From NCBI GenBank assembly GCA_963920635.1, contig OY987301.1:54814560-54878559 (forward strand): 64,000 nucleotides of DNA, in the 5' to 3' direction. Under the pieces are notes generated by a model, which was given only the letters and a program-made list of their open reading frames with translations, was not told where the DNA came from and made no database searches. This DNA comes from Pseudeuparius sepicola (lineage: Eukaryota; Arthropoda; Insecta; Coleoptera; Anthribidae). Position 1 is the first letter of the stretch, and each line of letters begins with the position of its first letter. The position numbers and the translations under genes are program-made. Positions 43,446 through 53,541 of this stretch are shown here, in pieces.

Positions 43446-43813
43446 TGAGTATGAAAAAGGATGTAGTAAAAGAACTGCACAGACAAGCCCGAATAAATTT
43501 TAAGCGTAGGAGAGTAATCACCCGTGGAATCGATGACCTCTTTCAGGTTGACCTTATGGAGGTAATTCCCTATGCAAAAGAAAATAGAGGGCATAAATAT
43601 ATTCTTGTTGTAATCGATGTTTTTTCTAAGTATGTGTGGGTGGAGCCTGTAAAAGATAAATCAGGTGAGGTCGTGACTAAGGCTATGAATACAATTTTTG
43701 AAATAAGCAACCGAATTCCAAAAAACCTGCAAAGCGATATGGGTAAAGAATTTTACAATAGCCACTTTAAAAAACTGATGCAAACCTATAATATTAACCA
43801 TTATTCGTCATAT
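43445..43813 (+). pseudogene. Polinton-1 retroviral-type integrase, 3' part lost at X2
   Basis: ATG 43445 overlaps the preceding stop. The rve-domain start is clear: DLFQVDLMEVIPYAKENRGHK with the first catalytic Asp, YILVVIDVFSKYVWVEPVKDK, and NLQSDMGKEF with the second Asp. The frame runs to INHYSSY and then into the X2 terminus. The third catalytic residue (Glu in the usual VVERFNRTL segment) and the C-terminal chromodomain-type region are absent. The sequence beyond X2 is the Polinton TIR rather than the rest of the gene, so a deletion accompanied or followed the X2 insertion. Confidence 0.85.
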
Positions 43814-43928
43814 AGGTAAGAAATCACCTTACGTTACTTTCAACGAAGCGATTTCAACGACCCCCACTCCTTCTACTTCCACCTAACACAATTTAATTAA
43901 ATATTGCGCAATCCTGTGCAACCTAATT

Positions 43929-43976
43929 GGTATATAAACGTCAGGTGTTACTCATTCGTTCAGTTTGTCAGTTTCA
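43929..43976 (+). promoter_or_regulatory. Promoter of the element X gene (X2)
   Basis: GGTATATAAACGTC is followed by TTCAGTTTGTCAGTTT about 25-35 bp on, an arthropod-type initiator. The same sequence is present in X1 on the minus strand before ATG 38921. It lies just inside the TIR. Confidence 0.65.
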
Positions 43977-43979
43977 ACG

Positions 43980-46321
43980 AAACGGTTCTAATGTTTACAG
44001 TGTTCCACAACTTTTTGGAAATAAAATTAAACCAACCAACGAACGGTTCGGACTGTGGTTGCTGACAGAAAACTTATGTGACAACAACCTGGCTACCGAT
44101 GTTGGAAATATTAATTATACTGCCGAAGAAGAGCTGCTGATGGGAGATGATTCCAATCTTGTGCCAATAACGAAACCGTTTTGCGATAATATAATGCTTG
44201 TGAAATTGTGTGGGTTAGAAGACTGTGCGGGAAAGGATAAAGGGCGCTTTATCGTTAAGAAAGAAGTATGTGGTGCATTTAATCTTTACCTAAGGGGTAA
44301 GTTTTCCAACTTGGTTTCTGGTAAACATGGAGTAAAAGCAAAGCTGCCTTACCTACTGAATAGTGGAAGTGATATGTCGAAAAAAATTATGCAAGTGGTT
44401 GGACAAAGAGACTTGGAGAATATTAGGCAAAAATACAAAGATCCTGTTGGGATACCGTACAAAGTGGAGTTGGCCGACGCCCCGATTGAGACCATACTAG
44501 AAGAACTACCGCTCCTGTTGAACCAGCTTAGGAAGGAACATTACTATCTTCTGGATTTAGACATTACGCAAGACTTTGCTGGTGTTTTTAACAAGAGAGA
44601 GATGAGTGACTTTTTGATTACAAATCACAACTTCTGCTACCAAGGAGAATACAAGATGAATTGCAACGTAATTGTAGATAACGATAGAACTGTTCGTATA
44701 GATTGTTTAACATGGGTAAATACTAATGTAAGAGTTAAAATTTACAATAAGTTTATTTGCCAATGACCAGCCCTGGTGTTAACAAGCAGCTGGGTAACCA
44801 TATTGTCGATTTTATTGCTTGCCCCGATTCACGCTTAAGGGAAACATTTTCTTCCAATTTGGCAAAGACACATGGTATAACAAGATTGGAGGCTACGATT
44901 TATAATTACAACATCGAAAATAACTGTGTCCTGCAAACATTTCAACCGATAGAAGATTGTCTGTTACTACTAAACTCCAGTAAAAAGTACTTCCATAAAG
45001 CCCCTATATATTCTGTTTCTACACTTTACAAAACAGCTGTTGCCTTGTATATAAGAACCTTTTACAATATGTTTATTGGGGAAACAGTAACACCAAAAAC
45101 TTAATTGGAGTGCAAATAAATTTACCCAGCGATGCAAAGTCTCGCAGTAAAATAATTTCATATGTCATTTCTGCATTTAGTTTCAATTTTTTACCGATTA
45201 ATTACGTAGAAGTTGTGGAGGATAAAGAGAATAAGGATACTGTAAGTTTTAACCACAAGTCTTACATTAAGAGTGCTGAGACGTATTTCTCTAAATCGAC
45301 AACCCTTTTCTCGACCATCCCCAAGGAGATTCACCTCGAAGAATTTGGCCTCGTGAATACGACTAATTTACTACCCCAAATATTAAGGAAAAGAACCAAT
45401 CTAACGAATAAACTCTGCTCTTATCCAGTCAAAGAGATAAAACCTTTATCTCGAATCAGTGTGTTGTCTGCTAAGAAGCGAAAGCTGGAATTGGACGAAA
45501 TAAATTTAAAACGAAGAAGAATCGAATTTTTGGCAGAGACAGAAGCGATTAAAAACCAACACCAACATTAGCTTTAGTTTGAGCAGGAAATAGCAAAGTT
45601 GAGAGAACAACTTGAACCTTATTTTGGGTCTCGTTGGAAAAACCTAGACACCAGTGGGGAATATAAGGTTACTGCATTTACCGTTAATAGCAAAGGGAAA
45701 TTTCCCTATGTTGGGGTTTTGGGGGAAAAAGAGGGGTCAAAAAGTGTGTATTACGTTAAGGGGTACCATAAAAATGTTTTTCTAAATGCTTACAAGGCTA
45801 AAGAAGATCTTAAGAAGGAGGGATACATTATAATCCCTTACGATGACGACATGGACTTATTCTGTTTGCCAAGAGAAGCAGTGATTTGTGTAATTAAAAC
45901 TAACGGAATGGCAAGTTACAATGGTAACTCATTTCCAAAAATAGAAAAACTAGAATTTGTATCTAATATATGGAAAAATTTAGAGGATAGCCCCTTCACA
46001 CAGGAAAGAGTCGAACATTTTAATAATATTACAATGTTGGAAATAAAAGGAAAAGTTAAAGTTGGTCAATGTCGAAGAATCTAAGAGTTAGGGGAAGGGA
46101 CACAACTAGTTATTGTGAGAATTAAAGACATACTACATAGAAATAAAGTTCGATACATTTTACAATTTGAAAATCTGGAATCCTTGTTTGTATCTAACTA
46201 TTGGCTAGAGGAAGAACTCGAGAACTCGAATATAGATCTAAACTACAAAATAAGAATAAAACTAGATGTCATAAAACATACACCTAATAGAAATAAGGAA
46301 AGAGTTGTATTTTGTGTGTGA
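43980..46321 (+). pseudogene. Element X protein, Rep-like (X2 copy), broken
   Basis: Aligning X2 to X1 shows one ancestral gene of about 780 codons. X2 has lost the start codon (8-9 bp missing near 43990). It then runs open through SVPQLFGNKIKPTNERFG, MGDDSNLVPITKPF and YYLLDLDITQDFAGVF to KIYNKFICQ. One base is missing at 44763, and about 28 bp are missing near 45030 relative to X1. The coiled coil KRRRIEFLAETEAIKNQ precedes the TAG at 45569-45571 shared with X1, and a private TAG follows. The C-terminal domain (45599-46321) has a private stop near 46083. X1 and X2 differ by few substitutions, so the family was recently active. The Rep assignment is inference from motif order. Confidence 0.65.
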
Positions 46322-46545
46322 TTGTATAAGTACAAGTTAAGACTTGTGTTAATAAATACCTAAAACATTGTAAAAAAAGTTATTTTTTAATTTTTTACTA
46401 TTCCTTACAGTACCATTATAAGGCTATCCAGCTAGCACAGGATTGCGCAATATTTAATTAAATTGTGTTAGGTGGAAGTAGAAGGAGTGGGGGTCGTTGA
46501 AATCGCTTTGTTGAAAGTAACGTAAGGTGATTTCTTACCTATATG

Positions 46546-47403
46546 AACTTCAGCCTCTGGACCTAAGACACGTTACGGGGCCTGCGGGGCCTGCGGGGCC
46601 TGCGCCAGCAACAGTTCGTATTGCCCCCCCCCCACTGCATTGAATTTTACATGTTGGCTTTGGAATGTCAGGTCCGAATCCTGGTAATTTTTTTTAATAG
46701 CAATTTTCTGGGGCGGGGCCAGGGGCGGAACCCTGGGCTAGGGGCGGGGGGCGGGGGGGCTTTTTTAATAGTTATTTTCTGGGGCGGGGCCGGGGACGGA
46801 ACCCTGGGCGGGAACCTAGGGGCTGGGGGGGGGGCAAGTTCATGACCTAGGTTAAGTTCGTGACCTAGGCCAAGTTCATGACCTAGGTCAAGAGGGCCCT
46901 AGGTCAAGGTCCCTAGGTCAAGGTTCATGACCTCAATGGGGCGGGGTTCATGACCTAGGTCAAGGCCCATAGGTCAAAGTTCATGACCTAGGTCAAGGGG
47001 TTGATGACCTTGACCCTCAATGACCTTGTCCCTCAATGACCTTGACCTAGATAAAGGTCAAGGTCAAAGGTCATCAACCCCCTTGACCTAGATCATATGA
47101 CCTTGACCCTCAATGACCTTGATCATATGACCTTGAGATCTCAAGGTCATGACCTTGACCTTGACCTAGGTCAAGGGGTTGACTTTGACCTAGATCATAT
47201 GACCTTGACCCTCAATGATCTTGATCATATGACCTTGAGATCTCACGGTCATGACCTTGACCTTAATCAGGATCAGCTGTGAAGGTCAAAGGGGGGCGGG
47301 GCCAAGGTCAAGGTCAGGGGCGGGGCCAAGGTCAAGGCTAGTGGGCGGGGCTTAGAGGTCAAGGTCAAAGGTCAAAGTGCTCTGAAGTGGCTCACTTACT
47401 ACT
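46546..47403 (-). repeat. Polinton-1 right TIR, uninterrupted
   Basis: About 858 bp. It starts at the X2 junction with GAACTTCAGCCTCTGGACC, has the GGGGCCTGC triplet repeat, two GGCGGGGCCAGGGGCGGAA blocks and then the TGACCT/AGGTCA array to the terminus. It shows the pre-insertion state of the left TIR around GGCCTAGG. Confidence 0.9.
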
Positions 47404-47409
47404 AAGATC
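47404..47409. repeat. Target site duplication AAGATC of Polinton-1 (right)
   Basis: Matches 10977-10982. Confidence 0.9.
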
Positions 47410-47787
47410 GATGCTATTTAAAACCAAACCATTTAATGAGGTACAAAGTTCAAAAAAATTGCATTTATAAAATTCCTTGCGAATGTGGAAAGTTCTATGT
47501 TGGGGAGACTTGTAAGCCATTTAGCGTTCGTTTAAAAGAACATAAAAATTATCAGGCAAAATCAAATTTCGAAGTCTAAAATATGTGAACACTCTTTTAT
47601 TAACAATCATAGGATTTTGTGGGATAGGTCCAGACCAATTCTCAAAGAAGAAGTAGGAAATAGACGAAAAATTAAAGAATTAGCATTTATTCTAGAAAAT
47701 ACAGACAATGGTGTTGCTGAATGTGCAGTGGAATTCAGTAAAATATTATTGCCACTGATTCAAAGAGAAGTTAGTATAAATAATTAG
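47410..47787 (+). pseudogene. Penelope-like element GIY-YIG endonuclease, right of Polinton-1
   Basis: The frame from the junction gives a KTKP motif that completes the PLE linker. After one shift comes NCIYKIPCECGKFYVGET, the GIY-YIG core with the characteristic Cys pair, then RLKEHKNY with the catalytic Arg region. After another shift come ICEHSFINNHR and LENTDNGVAECAVEFS, ending at TAG 47785-47787. The nuclease nicks DNA for PLE retrotransposition. The breaks show that the PLE was decaying independently of the Polinton. Confidence 0.85.
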
Positions 47788-48063
47788 ATAGAACGCAGGG
47801 TACAATATCAGACATGTGGCTAGGCTATTGTTTCTGTTGTCATGACATTTTAACCTGAAATTTATTAATCTGCCATTTCACTTTGACGTGACATGATCTT
47901 TAAGAAAGGAGGAAGATTTATTCTCCGAAAGCTTAGGAAACAAATTTGTTGAAGATATTTTTTGAACTACAAGTTCAAAGTTTATTTCATTTACTGTTAA
48001 TTTTCCAGGCAAAGAAGTTGTATTTTTAACCAGTTTGGTGGCGAAAAAACCAATTAAAATTCA
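47788..48063 (+). other. PLE 3' UTR and boundary with older Gypsy relic
   Basis: No coding frame. CTCCGAAAGCTTAGGAAAC (about 47925) resembles sequence often found at PLE ends, but I could not fold a convincing hammerhead ribozyme by eye. Confidence 0.4.
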
Positions 48064-48800
48064 GTGGATCTGTTTACGCAACAAATAAATTTTAGAAAAT
48101 GCTTTTTTGACTCATTTTCAAAATACGCCCAAGCTTATAACATAGAAGACAAAACAGAAATTACAATTCTAAATAAATTACGCCACTATTTTAGCCACCA
48201 CAACATTCCACGATGCATAGCTAGCGACGAAGGTAATGAATTTTCCAATAACGTATTTTATTCAAAATGCATAACGTTGAAATTCACTTTATTACAATAA
48301 ATAATCACAATTCTAACAACCCCGCCGAAAGACTCCACTCTACTCTAATCGAAAAAATACGAATATTAAAAGACTAAAATAAAGATGAAACACCCCGTAA
48401 CTTAATGACCACCTGCATCACAATCTACAACCAATCAATTCACTCTGCTACAGGCTACTCACCATTCTCATTATTATATGGACCATATGAACATGAAATC
48501 AATTTTGGCAAAGACTTAACCCTTTACGAAAATTACAATTCTAAAATAAAACAAGAAATAACCCCTTTCCTTGAGCACGTATATCGAAAAACGCACGAAA
48601 AACAGACAAAATTCCTCGAAAATCGAAACAAAAACCTAGAGACCCCTGACGTAAATATTCAACCTAACCAAACTGTTTACCCTAAGAAACTAAGACGAAA
48701 CAAAATCGACCTCCTTTATCAAAGCATTAAAGTAAAAGACGTCATTAAAAAAAATATAGGGAAAACAAACCACAAACAGACCCACAAATACACACATTAG
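48064..48800 (+). pseudogene. Gypsy-type integrase remnant
   Basis: SFSKYAQAYNIEDK and IPRCIASDEGNEFSNNVF match the rve domain, with the second catalytic Asp in SDEGNEF. After a shift, NNPAERLHSTLIEK carries the catalytic Glu. After further stops, SATGYSPFSLLYG and the C-terminal region follow (48405-48800). Similar to integrases of insect Gypsy elements of the 17.6/gypsy group. Confidence 0.75.
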
Positions 48801-48869
48801 ACAACTCAAAAGACCGAGACAAAACAATTCATTACAGGAAATTTAGAGAATGACGACAAAGTCTTTATT

Positions 48870-49925
48870 ATGCAACATATCCATGCTCTTGAGAACAATC
48901 AAGATAAACTGTTAACCACAGTAAATCATTTCGTTGTAGAACAAACCAATGAACGTTATAACAAATTCATAAACTCAATAAATAGCAACACTCAAAAAAA
49001 AGATAGAACATTTTCACAATATCACTACTCAAATACAAACTCTATTTACTTTACAAACAGAAATACACAATCTAAACAATCTCAATAAATTATTGCAAAA
49101 ACTTCTCAAAACTACCAACTTAGCTCAAATCAATCAACCAAACATAGAAATATTCAATTTAAATGAAATAAGAAAAATCGAAAATGAATTACTTACTATA
49201 TACGATGAAAAACAATTGATAATATCAAAAATACATCCGTTCGAAGTAATTGAGCGTTCAAAAATCTCGATATGTGTTACACAAACTCAATAACTCAATT
49301 TGTAATGATATTAAAAATCCCTATCCTAAGTCTTTCGATTCACACCCTTTTCCATATTTATCCATAAAGAAGATATAATTCTACTACCCCCTGCAAGATT
49401 CTACGGAACAATGGTACAAAGACTACCCCAAGAATAGGATAAATAAACATCTGTAAAAACCCGATCAACACACATTGCCAATTAGAAGAAATCAAACAAT
49501 GCAATACCGCAATAGTAAAAAATGCAGACTCTGCAAATGCAACTAGAAAACAAAGCAATATTAGTTGGAACCAACAAACCGACAATAATTATAGAAGAAA
49601 CCTGCCCAGACTTTACGCATCAAGAAGAAATAAGCAGCAGTGCAATAATATCGTCAAATTGCCAACTAAAAATAAATGGTATAATCTATTCATCTGCCGG
49701 AAAGAACATAGAGATCCATACACCACTCCTACAACACTAATCGCTACCGCCACAACATATAATTCAACTGAAAAATATGGAACAAACAGAAGACCTGCAC
49801 AAAATTCTGCCCATTACCCCGATTAACCTAATGAAGAAAACATCTTATGTACATATTTCATTGTCTATTGTAACCTTAGTTTTAATAATTATAACTTGTA
49901 TTCTATCTGTACCCCAGAGCCAAAC
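48870..49925 (+). pseudogene. Env-like membrane glycoprotein remnant
   Basis: The pieces lie in order. They include a helical region with HIHALENNQDKLLTTVNHFV and INQPNIEIFNLNEIRKIENEL, a Cys-containing ectodomain stretch near 49560-49680 (IIIEETCPDFTHQ, then SNCQLKING), and a final hydrophobic segment at about 49853-49912 (SLSIVTLVLIIITCIL) typical of a C-terminal transmembrane anchor. Multiple stops and shifts break it. The assignment rests on position after integrase, the anchor and the Cys pattern. It appears inactive. Confidence 0.6.
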
Positions 49926-49928
49926 TAT

Positions 49929-50319
49929 TGTCGTGAAAATTACAATCCCCCTGTAGATGAGATTTTTAATTAGGACAAACATTAATAAATTTATTCTACT
50001 GACAAAACAATATTGGTGGCCTCGCGTATCGAGAGCACGAATTGGCTCGACACTTGGGTGCTAGTGGCGTTCGGGGAAAGGTGGCCTGCCTGGTGGGAAG
50101 CACCATGCAGGGGTTGTTCCCCACATCAAGTGTAAAGAGGGTCCAAGTCAAGGTTTAAGTTACTCTTCAATTTCAAATTACAATTGTAAGTATTTCTTTT
50201 ATTTTTATTATTCTTTTTTATACTTTTATTTTCTATTTTTTTATAATAAATTATATTTGTTTTTCTGGAGTTGTCTTACTTGCCAAGGTTATGCATCCCC
50301 CCCCCCCCCCAACACGACA
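49929..50319 (+). repeat. Left LTR
   Basis: It pairs with 56898-57281. It contains a C-tract of about 14 (half that in the right LTR) near its end and a T/A-rich block with AATAAA-like sequence at about 50245, a likely polyadenylation region. Confidence 0.92.
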
Positions 50320-50321
50320 AA

Positions 50322-50339
50322 TGGTGGAGGCGCCTTGTC
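50322..50339 (+). promoter_or_regulatory. Primer binding site of the Gypsy element
   Basis: TGGTGGAGGCGCCTTGTC begins two bases after the LTR end. It would pair with a tRNA 3' end of the form GGCGCCTCCACCA. The tRNA identity was not determined. Confidence 0.55.
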
Positions 50340-50552
50340 TTTCTCGGAGTAAATTCTCCAAAATTTACTAGTTTCAGTTTCTCGCAAAAGGCAAAGCAGT
50401 TTAGTTGTGCTAGGCAACGGAATGTTGCCGACTAGGGAATCTAGTTAACTGCACTGTGGTCGTGTAATGCATAATTTTGGAAGTAAGAATTTTATTTTTG
50501 GTTTTTAGGGGCTATTTTTAATTAATTTTGAACGTTTATATTTCTCGCCATA

Positions 50553-51590
50553 ATGTCGGCTCCTACGATATCCCAAGCACAATCGTGCCTAGTTCCTGTT
50601 TTTCCCCCTTACGTTGCTCCTCCTATGTTCCATCCGTGTAAGACTATTTATCCCACTGATTTTATTAAGGAATTTAATAAAATTGCGGACTTTAATGGCT
50701 GGCATAATGGACATAAACTGACGTATTTTGGTGATTTTTTGGAAGGGTTTGCATATATTTGGTATGAAAAGTATAAGGGAAAGGAGTATAATTTTTCTAA
50801 GACATGGACTGACGTAGTTGTAGCATTTTTAGAGGAATTTGAGGATACCGAGTTGAGAAAAAAGTTGCTTGAGAAACTACAAAATTTAAAGCAAGACAAA
50901 TCGATGTTAGAGTATTATTTTGAACTTGTATATTTATACAATGATTACGATTCAACGATGAATGTAAAAGAATTTACAAAATTTTTTGAAAATGGGTTAA
51001 ACGAAGTTTCCAAATATCATTTATACTGGTTAACAAACGCAAAAGGGACGGAAATTACGTTGCAAGATTTAAAAAAATTTTCAAAGGTGATAGACAAGGC
51101 TCCTCAAATTCCACGTCAGTTGTTTACGCAGGATAGTGTGATCGTCTGTAATAGTTATGCCGCATTCGATGATCATTCAGAAATATTTACTGTCCAAGGG
51201 TTTATAAATGGAATAGTTTCGACAGTTATCATAGATACAGGGTCTAAAGAAAATATAGTGTCTACAGATTTCTCCAAAATAGTGATTTAAATAGCTTAAA
51301 CAGAGTTGCAACACATGTTGTAGGTGCTGGTGGGGGTAGACTCCTCGTTTTAGGAAGAAAAACGATTTCGCTAAATTTTAACAATTTTTTTACATCCTGT
51401 GAAGCTTTAGTCGTAAATAATTTTTCAGCTAATATTATTTTGGGAATGAAATTTTTAGTTAGTCATAAAGCAGTTATATATACCCATGAAGGAAAAATTA
51501 CTCTTAAAACAAATAATGATTCCACAACAATTTTTACAAATTCGAATTCCGAAAACAGCGAAATTCATGTTTTACAATTTCTTTAGAAAA
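50553..51590 (+). pseudogene. Gag and aspartic protease of the Gypsy element, one frameshift
   Basis: ATG 50553 opens a 245-codon frame. Residues about 30-150 form a gag capsid-like domain (FIKEFNKIADFNGW, then FGDFLEGFAYIWYEKY and LQNLKQDKSMLEYYFELVYL). The protease active site VIIDTGSKENIVS is near residue 228. A shift in the A4 run near 51276 ends the frame; the alternative frame continues the protease (VVGAGGGRLLVLGRK, ANIILGMKFL) to about 51585. Gag packages the RNA and the protease matures the polyprotein. Unusually, no CCHC knuckle precedes the protease. Confidence 0.8.
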
Positions 51591-51599
51591 TAAGGTTCC

Positions 51600-53541
51600 A
51601 AATGATTATTCTCCCAAAAGATTGCATCTCAACCGTAATAATTTTTTTAATAATAGAAATTACTTTCACAGCAGACATTATTTTAGGCCAAGGCCAAGTT
51701 TTAATTCATATAAACATAAACAATGGGCAAGTAGGCCACTGGATCATCGACGTAATAATTATTGTCGCAGTCGGCAAAACGCACGGGGTTCAAATTACAA
51801 AACTGTCACAGTTACCTTGAAAAACAAAATGCACAATTTTAATAACATGAACTACTCACGACAGAATATCAATAACAATAACAATTCTTTAAATTTCGAG
51901 GTCATGGTGTCTAAAATTACAGATTTTATTATTAACAAAAATGATGAAATAAATCGATGTTTCCAAAGCCAAACAAATTGCAAAGTACCTTCAACTGAAA
52001 CTCCATGCAGTACACAATCTTATCAATTTTTTCCTGATAGTTGTACAGATTTTAGAGGGAAGAATTTAAAAGTCAAATTAGCGGAATGTTTTGATGATTT
52101 ATTTCTCGTAGGTCAAGGGTATTCTTTGGCACATTGTGTAGCGGCTGATTTAGAAATGTCTAAAGGGATAGCACTAAAATTTAAAGAAAAATTTGGACGT
52201 ATTGATGAACTTAAAAGACAAAAGCAAGAAAAAGGTGGCTTAGCCGTACTGAAAGATCAATCGCGATTTATTTATTACCTAGTGACAAAAAGTTATTCAC
52301 GTGAAAAACCAACATATGAAAATTTGTGGGAATCGTTAAGAAAGCTTAAGGAACATGTTGTAAAATATAAAGTAAAAAAGTTAGCAATTCCAAGATTAGG
52401 GTGTGGTTTGGACCACCTTGAGTGGGATATAGTGGAAAATATTATTTCTTGTATTTTTAAAGACACAAACATTGAAATTTTAGTCTGTAAATTTAATCCA
52501 AATAAGGGCAAGAAACAAGAACATAATAAAATAAAGGCAAGTAAAAATATTAGTGAAACAGTTTTTTTAATAAGGGAACATTCACATCAAAAGGCAAAAG
52601 ATAAAGTCGAAATTAAACTTTCAATAAAAGAAGGCACTAGATTAGGAGCTTATGAAATCAAAAATGTATCTGTAAAAATTCTAGGGGAGTCACCACAGAA
52701 GCACGCACTAAAGCCAAATGAACATTATTTAATTAAAAGAGGTTTATTAATTAAGTCAAGAAATTTAATAACTCGGGGAAATGGTAAGATAGTACAGGTC
52801 AAGAATATGTCAAACATGCCTCAGGTATTACATAAGGGCGCCACAATTGCCTTTTTGCAAGAGGAAAATACTTTTATCGAGGAAAAAATTTATACCATAG
52901 GGGCGCAAGAGAGAAATGATCAAATTAAGTTAGAAAAAACTTATAAATTAGGAGCAAATTTAACAAAGAGAGAAGAAATTCAAGTCACACACTTAATAAA
53001 TTCTTATAGGGACGTTTTTGCCACAGAAGCTAGCGAGATGGGTTCAACAAATATAGTAAAGCATAAAATAGAATTAACGGAACATAGACCATTTAAAAGT
53101 AAACCATATAAAGTTTCGCAAAAAGAAAGAGAATTGATTGACACGCAAATTGAGGAAATGTTGTCTACAAATGTCATTCGTCCATCACAGTCACCATTTT
53201 CTAGCCCAATAGTTTTAGTAAAAAAGAAGGGAGAAAGTGAAAAAAAGAGATTTTGCATCGATTATAGAAAACAAAATGAGATAACCAAGAAATCAAATTA
53301 TCCCCTTCCTAATATAGAAGAGATTTTAACGTATTTTGGAAAGTCAAAATATTTTTCGACATTAGATTTATTCAGCGGTTATTGGCAAGTTGAAATGGAA
53401 GAATCTTCTAAGGAATATACAGCGTTTGGCACGGCTTATATGAATTTAATAAACTCCCATTCGGACTGTGTAATGCTCCTTCAACTTTTTCTGATCTTGC
53501 GGACAGAGTATTCAGAGGACTTAAATGGTCCAGTTTATTGA
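51600..53541 (+). pseudogene. Gypsy pol, first part: basic region, TARG1-like macrodomain, linker, RT N-terminal half
   Basis: Counting from TTG 51622 as 1, residues 1-60 are Arg/Asn/His-rich, a nucleic-acid-binding-like tail. Residues about 145-295 form a macrodomain of the OARD1/TARG1 type: LFLVGQGYSLAHCVAADLEM, KGIALKFKEKFG, RFIYYLVTKSYSREKPTYEN and AIPRLGCGLDHLEW. Lys223 (VTK) and Asp264 (GLD) match in kind and spacing (41 residues) the catalytic pair of human TARG1, which removes ADP-ribose from acidic residues. A beta-rich linker follows. The RT then starts (about 460 onward; FCIDYRKQNEIT, LDLFSGYWQVEM with the first catalytic Asp). A one-base loss near 53430 ends the frame before motif YLDD. 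Confidence 0.85.

Larger units (their letters stand above)
43814..46540 (+). mobile_element. Element X, copy X2 (2.73 kb)
   Basis: The same element as X1, in the opposite orientation and uninterrupted. The terminal inverted repeats are 106 bp (about 43814-43919 and 46435-46540), again bounded by TCATAT on the left and ATATGA on the right. It carries one large rightward gene with several breaks. It lies between the truncated integrase and the inner edge of the right Polinton-1 TIR. Confidence 0.85.
10983..47403. mobile_element. Polinton-1 (Maverick/adintovirus-like), with nested insertions
   Basis: The ends are AGTAGTAAGTGAG and its inverted form CTCACTTACTACT. They are flanked by AAGATC on both sides, and the host PLE reading frame is continuous without the element. 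TIRs of about 0.86 kb (left 10983-11532 plus 17917-18226, right 46546-47403) match each other. Removing the Jockey/Dong block (about 6.4 kb), X1 with Polinton-2 (about 18.2 kb) and X2 (about 2.7 kb) leaves roughly 9 kb. That is short for a Polinton, and this one lacks a polymerase, the 3' part of the major capsid gene and the 3' part of integrase. The element is therefore deleted as well as invaded. Confidence 0.85.
48064..49928 (+). mobile_element. Old Ty3/Gypsy (errantivirus-like) relic, 5'-truncated
   Basis: It holds the second half of an integrase followed by env-like pieces in the order pol-env. The 3' end is cut by the younger Gypsy LTR at 49929. No LTR of its own was found. Many stops and shifts show long decay. 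Confidence 0.7.

Noticed and set aside
47900..47960. Possible hammerhead ribozyme at the PLE 3' end
   Set aside because: A GAAA-type half motif is present, but no CTGATGA partner and stems could be assembled.
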